From NCBI GenBank assembly GCA_002415895.1, contig DIAV01000014.1:1-6263 (forward strand): a stretch of 6,263 nt of DNA, written 5' to 3'. The translations under genes were made by a program, and so were the position numbers. This document shows positions 1 through 5,994 of the stretch, in pieces. The number at the start of each line of letters is the position of its first letter. Within the stretch, counting starts at the first letter, position 1. Under the pieces are notes generated by a model. The model was not told the origin of the DNA. It saw only the letters and a program-made list of their open reading frames with translations, and did not search any database. Source of the stretch: Anaerolineales bacterium UBA5069 (GTDB lineage Bacteria; Chloroflexota; Anaerolineae; Caldilineales; Caldilineaceae).

Positions 1-1
1 C

Positions 2-661
2 ATGCCCCGCCCGTCGATCAGCCTCGACGCGCTCGTGGCTGCATTCCGCCGCCCGCGCGTCGGCCCCATCCTGCACACGCGCTTCTTCTACGGGCTGGCC
101 TTTGCCATGTTCACCTCAATCTTCAGCCTCTACGCCGCAGGCGGGCCGCTCAATCTCTCGCCGCAGAGCACAGGCTTCGTGCTGGCCTATGTTGGCCTGC
201 TCTCGGCCATTGTGCAGGGCTTCGCGATCGGCAAACTTGCCAAGCGCTACCCCGAGCCAACGCTCATGCTCTCGTCGGCGGTGGCCATGGTGGTGGGCTT
301 CTTCCTGTGGGGGCTGGTTCCCAACGTGCTGCTGCTGCTGATTGTGCTGCTGCCCCTCTCGATTGGTGGCGGCGTCATGAACACAATCCTCAGCAGCGTG
401 CTCACGAAGGCCGTCCCGGGCGAGGCCGTGGGTGGCACGCTGGGCCTTGCCACCGCCGTGGAAAGTTCCACGCGGGTGATTGCGCCGGCACTGGGTGGCT
501 TTCTCCTCGGCCAGTTTGGTGTGTGGGGACCCGCGCTCTTCTCCGGGTTACTCATGCTCTGGGTAAGCACATTCATTTGGCGGCGCTTTGTGGTGAACCC
601 CGATCCGCCGCTGGACAACACGCTTGCAGGCGCACCACCCAGTGTCGCAATAAGCCACTAA
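2..661 (+). CDS. MFS transporter, C-terminal half (cut by left edge)
   Basis: This is the C-terminal half of a major facilitator superfamily transporter, an integral membrane carrier that moves small solutes or drugs using an ion gradient. The 219 visible residues hold about six hydrophobic segments (roughly 27-46, 58-78, 87-106, 108-133, 145-168 and 174-195), which match helices 7-12 of a 12-helix protein of about 400 residues. The segment IGKLAKRYPE after the second helix fits the MFS loop 8-9 motif (GxLaxRy), and RVIAPALGGFLLGQFG near 158-173 fits the conserved helix-11 glycine pattern of the drug-efflux (DHA1/TetA-like) branch. The methionine at base 2 is probably internal and the true start lies before the window. 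The tail after residue 196 is proline-rich and polar, so cytoplasmic. Substrate is unknown. The stop is followed three bases later by a large inverted repeat, which separates this gene from the export operon. Confidence 0.85.
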   Translation: MPRPSISLDALVAAFRRPRVGPILHTRFFYGLAFAMFTSIFSLYAAGGPLNLSPQSTGFVLAYVGLLSAIVQGFAIGKLAKRYPEPTLMLSSAVAMVVGFFLWGLVPNVLLLLIVLLPLSIGGGVMNTILSSVLTKAVPGEAVGGTLGLATAVESSTRVIAPALGGFLLGQFGVWGPALFSGLLMLWVSTFIWRRFVVNPDPPLDNTLAGAPPSVAISH

Positions 662-663
662 GG

Positions 664-781
664 CGCGCACAACAGCCACCTCACCCCCGCCCCTCTCCAT
701 GCGGAGAGGGGAGGTCTACGGCGGCGCTGTGCTCCCCTCTCCGCATGGAGAGGGGCCGGGGTGAGGTGGCTGTTGTGCGCG
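664..781. repeat. Near-perfect 50-bp inverted repeat with nested hairpins (REP/BIME- or MITE-like)
   Basis: Bases 664-713 pair with 732-781 over 50 positions with one mismatch (C688 against C757), leaving an 18-base loop at 714-731. Each arm also contains its own hairpin: 690-698 with 703-711 (CCCCTCTCC / GGAGAGGGG, loop ATGC) and 734-742 with 747-755 (same stem, loop GCAT). The element is therefore two inverted copies of a unit that reads CACCTCACCCC, then GCCCCTCTCC, then GGAGAGGGGAG. The pattern resembles the short GC-rich palindromic units scattered in many bacterial genomes (REP/BIME-like) or a non-autonomous element. It lies wholly between two same-strand genes and has no T-run, so it is not a classical terminator, although its RNA would fold very stably and could block or end transcription from the MFS gene. 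No second copy and no clear target-site duplication are visible here. Confidence 0.85.
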
Positions 782-888
782 GCCTAACGAACTCCACGGA
801 ACCGCGCCCGTCTGCGCTGTCATTACAGTACGTCGTGCAATCATAACTTGCTGCAACTAATTTTTGATCCACACATGTTGAGGGCCGC

Positions 889-2250
889 ATGAAACGATTC
901 TTTTCGATTTTTGGCATTGTGCTTGCACTGCTGCTGGCCGCCGGGGGTGGATGGTACCTCTTTGGCGGCGGCGCTGACCGCGATGCGGCGGCGCAGGCGG
1001 CGACGGGTGCGTCCGTCGCACAAGGGGCAGCGGGTGAAATAAACGCAAGCAGCGACTCGGGCACGGTCGCGCTTGACCTGCCCGCCAGCCTCAGCGCGAT
1101 TGTGGCCGACGCCAAGGTGGTGCCCGTGCAGGCGGCCACACTGAGCCTGCCCACGGGCGGCGTTGTGGCCGAAGTGCTTGTGGATGAGGGCGTACAGGTG
1201 AAGGCGGGCGACCTGCTGCTTCGACTCAATGGCGCACAGCAGCAGGTGAGCGTCACCCAGGCGCAGGCGCAACTCCAGCGCGCCCAGGCCGCGCTGGCCG
1301 ACCTGACCGCCGGCGCACGCGACCAGGAGATTGCCAGCGCGCAGGCGGCGGTAGACGCCGCTAGTGCGCGCCGCACGCGGCTCACCACCGCCGCGGCGCC
1401 CGGCGAAATTGCCCAGGCCGAGGCCGCGCTCGCCAGCGCCAACGCCTCGCTCGCCAAGCTCTATGAAGGGCCGGACCAAAGCGCTTTCATTGCCGCGCGC
1501 GCCGATCTCTTCAACGCACAAGCCGCGCTCACACAGGCGCAGCGCGCGTATGACCAGGTGAAATCGAACAACGAAATCGGCGCGCTGCCCCAGTCGGCCG
1601 CGCTCCAAACCGCCACCAACAACTTTGAGGCGGCGCAGGCGCGCTACGATCTTCTCAGCGCTGCGCCCAGCGCTGCCGATGTCGCACGCGTTGCCGCCGA
1701 CGTCCAGCGCCAAAGCGCCGGTCTGGAGACGCTGCGCAACACGCTCCCGTCCGACACGGCGCAAGCCGAGGCCGACCTTGCCGCCGCCCAGGCCCAGTTG
1801 GATCTGCTGCTGGCCGGCGCCCGCCCCGAGCAGCTTGCCATTGCCGAGGCCGATGTGGCAGCCGCCACAGCACAGTTGCAGCAGGCGCTTGTGGCCCTTG
1901 CCGACACAGAACTGCGCGCCCCCTTTGCGGGCACAATCGCCGAATTGAACATCAATGTGGGCGAGCAGGTGAGCCCCGGCGCCGCCGTCGCCACGCTGGC
2001 CGACCTCGGCGCGTGGCAGATTGAAACCTCCGACCTGAAGGAGCTTGACATTGCGCGCGTGCAGCCGGGTACGCGTGTGCAGCTCACCTTCGATGCGCTG
2101 CCCGATCTTGCGCTCGACGGCACTGTGACTCTTATTCGGCCGCGCGGCGGCGACAACCGCGGCGACGTGGTCTACACGGCTGTGATTGAGCCGCTGGAGA
2201 ATGACCCGCGCCTGCTCTGGAACATGACCGCCGTCGTCACGGTGAACTAA
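889..2250 (+). CDS. HlyD/MacA-like membrane fusion protein (ABC export adaptor)
   Basis: This adaptor of a tripartite-type ABC exporter is anchored by its N-terminus and projects from the outer face of the membrane. Of 453 residues, 1-26 form a Lys/Arg start plus one hydrophobic helix with no lipobox Cys, so it is an uncleaved anchor or Sec signal. Residues about 76-115 (GGVVAEVLVDEGVQVKAGDL) are the first biotinyl-lipoyl-like half. Residues about 116-340 are a very alanine-rich coiled-coil hairpin with heptad-like AQAxL runs. Residues about 341-372 (ELRAPFAGTIAELNINVGEQ) are the second lipoyl half, followed by a beta-barrel region to the end. The hairpin carries degenerate AGAR-x-x-E-I/L units near 141, 169, 258 and 309. 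The ATG is chosen because GAGGG (880-884) sits four bases before it and the signal helix starts at once. It is the first gene of a run with permease and ATPase. No lipoylation lysine is present, as expected for the family. Confidence 0.88.
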   Translation: MKRFFSIFGIVLALLLAAGGGWYLFGGGADRDAAAQAATGASVAQGAAGEINASSDSGTVALDLPASLSAIVADAKVVPVQAATLSLPTGGVVAEVLVDEGVQVKAGDLLLRLNGAQQQVSVTQAQAQLQRAQAALADLTAGARDQEIASAQAAVDAASARRTRLTTAAAPGEIAQAEAALASANASLAKLYEGPDQSAFIAARADLFNAQAALTQAQRAYDQVKSNNEIGALPQSAALQTATNNFEAAQARYDLLSAAPSAADVARVAADVQRQSAGLETLRNTLPSDTAQAEADLAAAQAQLDLLLAGARPEQLAIAEADVAAATAQLQQALVALADTELRAPFAGTIAELNINVGEQVSPGAAVATLADLGAWQIETSDLKELDIARVQPGTRVQLTFDALPDLALDGTVTLIRPRGGDNRGDVVYTAVIEPLENDPRLLWNMTAVVTVN

Positions 2251-2285
2251 CTGCACACCGCACAAAGAGACTGGACAGATTGACC

Positions 2286-3440
2286 ATGTCGTTTTACCTG
2301 GCCATTAAGGAAGTGCTGCACAACAAGGGGCGCTTTCTGCTGATTGCGCTGATTGTGGCGCTGATTACCACGCTGGTGCTCTTCATTGCCGCGCTGGCCG
2401 AGGGGCTTGGCAGCGGCAACCGCGAGTACATACAGAAATTGGATGGCGAGCTCATCGTCTTCCAGGAAAACTCCAGCCTGAACATCGGCGCGAGCCGCGT
2501 CGGGCGCTCAACGGTGAACGCCATGCGGCGCGTTGATGGCGTAGCCGCAGTGGGGCAGGTGGCCACGGCGTCGGGCACCCTGCTGCTCCCCAATGACCCT
2601 GACGGGCTGGATGTGGCACTGATTGGCGTGGAAGCGGGTATGCCGGGCGAGCCGTCTGTGCTTGAGGGTAAACAGCTTGCGCGCGACCGCGGTGATGAGG
2701 TGATTATTGATGGCAACGTGGCCGAGCGCACCGGCATTCAGGTGGGCGACGAGATCGTTGTCAAAACAACGCAGGGCACCAAAGAGGAAACTTTCAAGCT
2801 GCGCGTTGTGGGGCGCACCGACAAGCGCGCCTACGGTTTGCAGCCCTCGCTGATCATGCCCATTCTCACATGGGAAAAAGTGCGCCCGCAGGCAGCCGGG
2901 GCGGTGAACGAGGGCGAACTCATCTCCAGCATTGCCGTCGTCAGGCTCGAAGATCCTGCCGACGCGGAGGCGGTGGCGCAGCGCCTTGCGGCGGAGGTGG
3001 GCAACATTGAAGTGGCCGACCGCAAGACCACCTACGAGAACACGCCCGGCTACTCGGCGCAGCAGAGCACTCTGAATACCGTGCAGTACTTCACGCTCTT
3101 CATCGGCATTCTTGTGATTGGCGGATTTTTCCAGATCCAGACGCTGCAGAAGGTGGCGCAGATTGGCATGCTCAAGGCCATTGGCGCGTCAAATCGCACT
3201 GTGGGCTGGGCCGCCGTGCTGCAGATTGTCACAATTAACGCAGCGGGCGTTGCGCTTGGCGCAATCGGCACAATCGCGCTGATTGCGGGCTTCCCCGCGG
3301 GAATTCCCATTGTGCTCACCGGGCAGGCCGTGGTGACGGCCGTCAGCCTGCTGCTGCTGATTGGGCCATTGGGCGGCCTCATTTCCGTGTTTGCGCTGCT
3401 GCGCATTGAGCCGCTGCGCGCCCTGGGCCTCGCACAGTAA
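2286..3440 (+). CDS. FtsX/MacB-like ABC transporter permease
   Basis: This is the membrane subunit of the exporter, a 384-residue four-helix permease of the FtsX/DevC/MacB type. Numbered from the ATG, residues 15-38 form helix 1. A large extracytoplasmic domain fills about 40-262 (MacB-core-like, with motifs such as VVGRTDKRAYG). Helices 2-4 lie near 267-285, 308-337 and 343-372. The cytoplasmic stretch QIGMLKAIGASNRTVGW (292-308) between helices 2 and 3 is the typical FtsX coupling segment that contacts the ATPase, and the C-terminus RIEPLRALGLAQ has the usual E/P-x-x-AL ending. A TTG six bases upstream (2280) is in frame and could be the start instead. ATG 2286 gives the usual short MSFYLAIKEV N-terminus, with a weak GGA 10 bases before it, while AGAGA at 2266-2270 would suit the TTG. 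The gap to the adaptor gene is 35 bases. Such permeases act as dimers; the substrate is unknown. Confidence 0.9.
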   Translation: MSFYLAIKEVLHNKGRFLLIALIVALITTLVLFIAALAEGLGSGNREYIQKLDGELIVFQENSSLNIGASRVGRSTVNAMRRVDGVAAVGQVATASGTLLLPNDPDGLDVALIGVEAGMPGEPSVLEGKQLARDRGDEVIIDGNVAERTGIQVGDEIVVKTTQGTKEETFKLRVVGRTDKRAYGLQPSLIMPILTWEKVRPQAAGAVNEGELISSIAVVRLEDPADAEAVAQRLAAEVGNIEVADRKTTYENTPGYSAQQSTLNTVQYFTLFIGILVIGGFFQIQTLQKVAQIGMLKAIGASNRTVGWAAVLQIVTINAAGVALGAIGTIALIAGFPAGIPIVLTGQAVVTAVSLLLLIGPLGGLISVFALLRIEPLRALGLAQ

Positions 3441-3446
3441 AAGTCC

Positions 3447-3480
3447 TTTGCGTTGAGATGTTGCGGTTGATTTGCGTTTA
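3447..3480 (+). promoter_or_regulatory. Three spaced TTGCG boxes before the ATPase gene
   Basis: The 71-base gap between permease and ATPase is visibly richer in T than its surroundings. It holds TTGCGTTGA at 3448, TTGCGGTTGA at 3461 and TTGCGTTTA at 3472, that is, TTGCG boxes 13 and 11 bases apart, close to one helical turn each. They could be sites for a DNA-binding protein, or an A/T-type internal promoter area: TTGAGA at 3453-3458 is one base from a -35 hexamer, but the -10 candidate TTTATC at 3477 is poor. The repetition is seen; any function is inference. Confidence 0.25.
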
Positions 3481-3492
3481 TCGATTCGTTTT

Positions 3493-3502
3493 CCGTTAAC
3501 GG
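3493..3502. other. Perfect 10-bp palindrome CCGTTAACGG upstream of ATPase start
   Basis: The bases CCGTTAACGG read the same on both strands and end nine bases before the ATG of the ATPase gene, covering the place where its ribosome binding site would lie. It may be a small operator, but a 10-bp palindrome can also arise by chance. The only purine-rich start signal here is the weak GGGCGG at 3501-3506, which overlaps the palindrome. Confidence 0.3.
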
Positions 3503-3511
3503 GCGGCATTC

Positions 3512-4234
3512 ATGAGCGAAGCATTGCAGGCAATTGACGTACTCAAAACCTACGAACTCGACAACGTGACAATTCGTGCAGTTGATCACGTCTCTCTGAC
3601 CGTTAACGATGGCGAGTTCGTGGCGCTCGTGGGCCCGAGCGGCTCGGGCAAGACTACAATGCTGGCCATGCTGGCGGGGCTGCTGCGCCCTACCGACGGC
3701 TCAATACGCATTGCGGGCAAGGAACTGGGCACAATGAGCGAACGCCGCCGCACAGCCTTTCGCGGCAGCAACATTGGCTTCTCGTTCCAGTCCAACAACC
3801 TTGTCCCCTACCTCAACGCACAGGAGAACGTGGAACTCATGCTCCGCCTCAACGGCAAGCTCGACCGCAAGAGCAGACAGCGCGCCGTTGACCTGCTTAC
3901 GCGCCTGGGGCTGGGCGAGCGACTCAATAATTATCCCGGCCAGCTTTCCGGCGGCCAGCAGCAGCGCGTGGCCATTGCGCGCGCGCTGATTCACGAGCCG
4001 AGCGTCGTCCTCGCCGACGAGCCAACCGCCAGCCTCGACACCGAGCGCGCCAACCAGGTTGTCTCCACCTTTGCCGAGTTGATTCACGAGCAGAATCGCG
4101 CCGGCATTATGGTGACGCACGACCTGCGCATGTGTCGCTATGTCGATCGCGTGGTGCGCATGCAGGACGGCCACATCTCCGAGATCATCACCGACCGCGC
4201 CGCAATCGCAGCGCTGGCCGATATCGAGCATTAA
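3512..4234 (+). CDS. ABC transporter ATP-binding protein (LolD/MacB/DevA type)
   Basis: This is the cytoplasmic ATPase that powers the exporter, working as a dimer with the FtsX-like permease encoded just upstream. All motifs are intact in 240 residues, the normal length for the family: Walker A GPSGSGKT at 41-48, the Q-loop Gln at 93 (FSFQSNNLVPYL), the signature LSGGQQQR at 145-152, Walker B VVLADE at 165-170 with catalytic Glu170, the D-loop SLD at 174-176 and the H-loop His203 in MVTHD. The FQSNNLVPYLNAQENV stretch is typical of the LolD/MacB/DevA subgroup, which pairs with mechanotransmission permeases and not with importers. The start is the ATG at 3512; its ribosome binding site is weak (GGGCGG, 3501-3506). 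A 71-base gap with repeated TTGCG boxes separates it from the permease gene. A lipoprotein gene starts four bases after its stop, suggesting translational coupling. Confidence 0.95.
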   Translation: MSEALQAIDVLKTYELDNVTIRAVDHVSLTVNDGEFVALVGPSGSGKTTMLAMLAGLLRPTDGSIRIAGKELGTMSERRRTAFRGSNIGFSFQSNNLVPYLNAQENVELMLRLNGKLDRKSRQRAVDLLTRLGLGERLNNYPGQLSGGQQQRVAIARALIHEPSVVLADEPTASLDTERANQVVSTFAELIHEQNRAGIMVTHDLRMCRYVDRVVRMQDGHISEIITDRAAIAALADIEH

Positions 4235-4238
4235 GACA

Positions 4239-4829
4239 GTGATTACACTTGGTGGACTGCGCGCCGCACACACGCGACTCGCACTTTGGCTGCTGGTTCT
4301 TCTCTGTGCATTCGTGTTTGGCGCTTGCACAGCGCTTGAGCCGATTAAACCGGATGAACGAGGGGAGTTGGTTATGCGCTTTCCCGAGGTGACTGGATCG
4401 AATCTGGAGGGACGTGAGTTCAATCTGCCCGGCGACTTCGAGGGTAATCTGGTGCTGGCGATAGTGCCTTTCCAGCGCTGGCACCAGGATGTGATTGATG
4501 TCTGGGCGCCGGCCGTGAAAGATCTTGCCGCCAGGACGCCTGGCTTCCGTTTCTACGAGACGCCGACGCTGTCCAAAATGAACCGCCTCTACCGATGGGG
4601 CATTGACTCCGGCATGCGCGGCGGCATACCCGACCCGGCGACGCGCGCGATTACCATCACGCTTTACCTGGACAAGGAAGCGTTCCGCAAAGCGCTGGAG
4701 ATACCCGACGAACAGTCAGTGCATTTGCTGCTACTCAATCGCAGCGGCGAGATTGTCTGGCGCACCAGCGGCGACTACACGCCAGAGAAGGCGGCTGATC
4801 TCGAGCGGGCCGTGCGCGCACAGAAATAA
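4239..4829 (+). CDS. Atp10/thioredoxin-like lipoprotein without active-site cysteines
   Basis: This is a predicted lipoprotein of 196 residues from a GTG start four bases after the ATPase stop. Residues 1-30 form a lipoprotein signal: arginines at 8 and 13, hydrophobic core LALWLLVLLCAFVF at 14-27, and lipobox FGAC with Cys30 as the lipidated residue. The mature part resembles the Atp10 branch of the thioredoxin-like fold, with NLEGREFNLPGDFEG, then VLAIVPFQRWHQD, then a Gly-rich GIDSGMRGGIP turn, and a C-terminal strand-turn-strand LLLLNRSGEIVWRTSGDYTPE like the 'vyLvD..GrIrW.g.g' ending of Atp10. There is no Cys after the lipobox, so thiol-disulfide redox chemistry is not expected; a chaperone, binding or accessory role is more likely. 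An ATG at 4374 with a strong GAGGGGAG six bases upstream could give a shorter 152-residue form without the signal. The role in the export operon is not known. Confidence 0.7.
   Translation: MITLGGLRAAHTRLALWLLVLLCAFVFGACTALEPIKPDERGELVMRFPEVTGSNLEGREFNLPGDFEGNLVLAIVPFQRWHQDVIDVWAPAVKDLAARTPGFRFYETPTLSKMNRLYRWGIDSGMRGGIPDPATRAITITLYLDKEAFRKALEIPDEQSVHLLLLNRSGEIVWRTSGDYTPEKAADLERAVRAQK
4360..4367 (+). promoter_or_regulatory. Strong Shine-Dalgarno-like GAGGGGAG ahead of an internal ATG
   Basis: GAGGGGAG lies six bases before an in-frame ATG at 4374 inside the lipoprotein gene, right after the signal peptide and lipobox region. It is much stronger than anything before the GTG start at 4239. It might direct a second, cytosolic form, or simply be codons for Glu-Arg-Gly-Glu. 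The continuous signal peptide in front argues that the GTG start is also used. Confidence 0.35.
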
Positions 4830-4896
4830 ATGCCTGCACGCCGGCGAATCGATAGGACGCATCTTCCTGTTCATCTCGGACCTCCCTCCCTACTCT

Positions 4897-4943
4897 ATGG
4901 ACATTCAAGTTATCAGTCCATGATTTGGGGGCTGTCCATTTTT
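4897..4943. terminator. Possible weak terminator between convergent genes
   Basis: ATGGAC at 4897-4902 can pair with GTCCAT at 4916-4921 (13-base loop) or with a second GTCCAT at 4934-4939, which runs straight into a TTTTT tract (4939-4943). The second pairing would give a plus-strand hairpin with a T-tail but only six base pairs and a long loop. It lies between the lipoprotein gene (ends 4829) and the convergent DUF2344 gene (ends 4966), where a terminator is expected. Support is weak. Confidence 0.25.
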
Positions 4944-4965
4944 CGCCTTTTCCGCGTACAGGAAT

Positions 4966-5871
4966 TTACACGAATTCGTCGGCGGCGCGCTCGCTAATGG
5001 AGCGGCCTTCGCTTGCGTGATGGGTGGGGGCCGGCGCGGCCGGCTGCGCGGACACGGGCAGCAGCGGTCGCGCAATCTCGGCCTGCTCAATCACTGGATA
5101 CGCAGCAAAGACGGCCGCGTCCTCAGCCACATGCTCGAAGTAGAGACGGTCGCGGCGCAACGTCCGCGGCCACGCATCCAGCCCCAGCGCCTTGAGCACT
5201 TCGTCCGGCCTCCCCGTGGCGCCCTTGCGCTGCTGCACGCGCACAAAAATGTAGTGCTCCTCAGCGGCGGGGTCATAGCCCGCCACGCGCAGTTCAAAGA
5301 CCACAGGGCGCAGGTTATAGCCGTAGCGCTCTTTCTTGCGCTGCCGTTCCATGTGAATCTCAGTGCGCGCCAGAAATTCGTCAATGCGCGCCGCCAGTTC
5401 CGGCTGCGCCAATTCAATGTCCGTCGCGTAGAGAATGATCGTGTAGTCTGCACCGATGAGCGTGGAAGCGAGCGAAGGTGCGTGCAGCGGCAGGATTTCG
5501 GCACTGTGCAACGCGACATCAGGCGGCAGCTTGGCGCGCAAGCGCGCCACTACTTCATGCGGGGCCACCGGCGGCGCGAGCACAATGTCAAGATATTCGG
5601 CCTCACCTGTGAAGCCAACCCCCAGCGGCGCGGCAAATTGCATGTGGGGCTGCGGATTAAAGCCGCGCTTGTAGAGCAGCGGCAACTGCGCACGGCGCAG
5701 CGCCCGCTCCCACAGGCGAAACTCATCCTGGTGCGAAATAAACTTGACGCCTTCGCCTTTGGCATAGGTAAGGCGCAGCCGCAGCCGCACCGGCTCGGCA
5801 TCGGCTGTCGCTGCAGGCTCGGGGCCTGCTTCGTCCACTGCGTTTGCTTCATCCACCGTCTGCACATTCAT
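4966..5871 (-). CDS. DUF2344 / TIGR03936-type radical-SAM-linked protein
   Basis: This 301-residue protein belongs to the family found beside, or fused to, TIGR03960-type radical SAM proteins. The N-terminal 27 residues are an acidic Ala-rich leader. The conserved core starts at RLRLRLTYAKGEGVKFISHQ (29-48) and continues with FRLWERALRRAQLPL (51-65), KRGFNPQPHMQFAAPLGVGF (68-87) and the acidic GEAEYLDI (89-96). The segment RPDEVLKALGL (221-231) is the usual late family motif. The last 40 residues are a loose Pro/Ala tail. No radical SAM CX3CX2C motif is present, so it is the partner and not the enzyme. The ATG is chosen because AAGGA lies nine bases upstream (5881-5885) and the family core follows soon after. 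The partner's C-terminus lies just upstream on the same strand. Biochemical function is not established; a link to RNA or cofactor modification is only a guess. Confidence 0.9.
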   Translation of the reverse strand: MNVQTVDEANAVDEAGPEPAATADAEPVRLRLRLTYAKGEGVKFISHQDEFRLWERALRRAQLPLLYKRGFNPQPHMQFAAPLGVGFTGEAEYLDIVLAPPVAPHEVVARLRAKLPPDVALHSAEILPLHAPSLASTLIGADYTIILYATDIELAQPELAARIDEFLARTEIHMERQRKKERYGYNLRPVVFELRVAGYDPAAEEHYIFVRVQQRKGATGRPDEVLKALGLDAWPRTLRRDRLYFEHVAEDAAVFAAYPVIEQAEIARPLLPVSAQPAAPAPTHHASEGRSISERAADEFV

Positions 5872-5880
5872 TCTGCTGAT

Positions 5881-5885
5881 TCCTT
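5881..5885 (-). promoter_or_regulatory. Ribosome binding site of the DUF2344 gene, overlapping a possible upstream stop
   Basis: On the minus strand AAGGA sits nine bases before the ATG at 5871, good spacing, and it decides this start over the other ATG at 5867. The same bases overlap the TAA (5886-5884) that closes the small upstream ORF, an arrangement that would suit translational coupling if that ORF is real. Confidence 0.6.
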
Positions 5886-5982
5886 ACTGGCGGTTGGCGA
5901 ACCAGGCCAGGGCGCACGCGGCGGTCAAATGCTGCGTCCCGCACATGCGCCGCGTAGCGGCGGTGGGGTTGCCTTTGTGCAT
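5884..5982 (-). CDS. Possible 32-residue ORF in the leader of the DUF2344 gene
   Basis: An ATG at 5982 opens a frame of 32 codons ending with TAA at 5886-5884. The peptide begins MHKGNPTAATRRMCGTQH and ends in a more hydrophobic, Cys-containing stretch, LTAACALAWFANRQ. The stop overlaps the ribosome binding site of the DUF2344 gene. No strong ribosome binding site precedes the ATG (only TAGAG directly in front), and I recognise no family. It could be a coupling leader peptide, or a chance open frame in GC-rich DNA; the second is somewhat more likely. Confidence 0.2.
   Translation of the reverse strand: MHKGNPTAATRRMCGTQHLTAACALAWFANRQ
5948..5962. repeat. Small perfect hairpin CGCCGC / GCGGCG
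   Basis: CGCCGC at 5948-5953 pairs with GCGGCG at 5957-5962 around a GTA loop. It lies in the 136-base gap between the radical SAM gene and the DUF2344 gene. There is no T-run after it on either strand, so it is unlikely to be a terminator. It may be RNA leader structure, or chance in GC-rich DNA. Confidence 0.3.
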
Positions 5983-5994
5983 CTCTACGATGCA
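5978..5994. repeat. Small perfect hairpin TGCATC / GATGCA
   Basis: TGCATC at 5978-5983 pairs with GATGCA at 5989-5994 with a five-base loop. On the minus strand the right half of the stem contains the ATG of the possible small ORF, so folding could hide that start. With the hairpin at 5948-5962 it makes the gap a possibly structured leader. The support is only base pairing. Confidence 0.3.

Noticed and set aside
664..781. Calling the inverted repeat a rho-independent terminator
   Set aside because: The stem is far longer than a terminator and neither side is followed by a T-run. A repeat element fits better, though it may still affect transcription.
787..888. Sigma-70 promoter before the adaptor gene
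   Set aside because: TTACAG and CATAAC-like hexamers occur, but not with acceptable 16-18 base spacing, so no promoter is claimed although one is expected in this gap.
841..2265. Very long open frame (474 codons) on the minus strand across the whole adaptor gene
   Set aside because: It is the mirror of a GC- and Ala-rich gene in which stop codons are rare on the other strand. Its product is Gly/Arg/Leu-rich with no recognisable domain, while the plus-strand frame has clear HlyD-family domains.
3493..3608. Direct repeat of CCGTTAACG at 3493-3501 and 3600-3608
   Set aside because: The second copy lies within conserved codons for Val-Asn-Asp of the ATPase. Nine bases at this distance can recur by chance and no duplication of the flanks is seen.
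889..4234. Naming the exporter DevBCA or MacAB
   Set aside because: Gene order is like DevBCA and the fold like MacAB, but no substrate-specific feature is visible, the permease is not fused to the ATPase as in MacB, and no TolC is present. Gene symbols would overstate the evidence.
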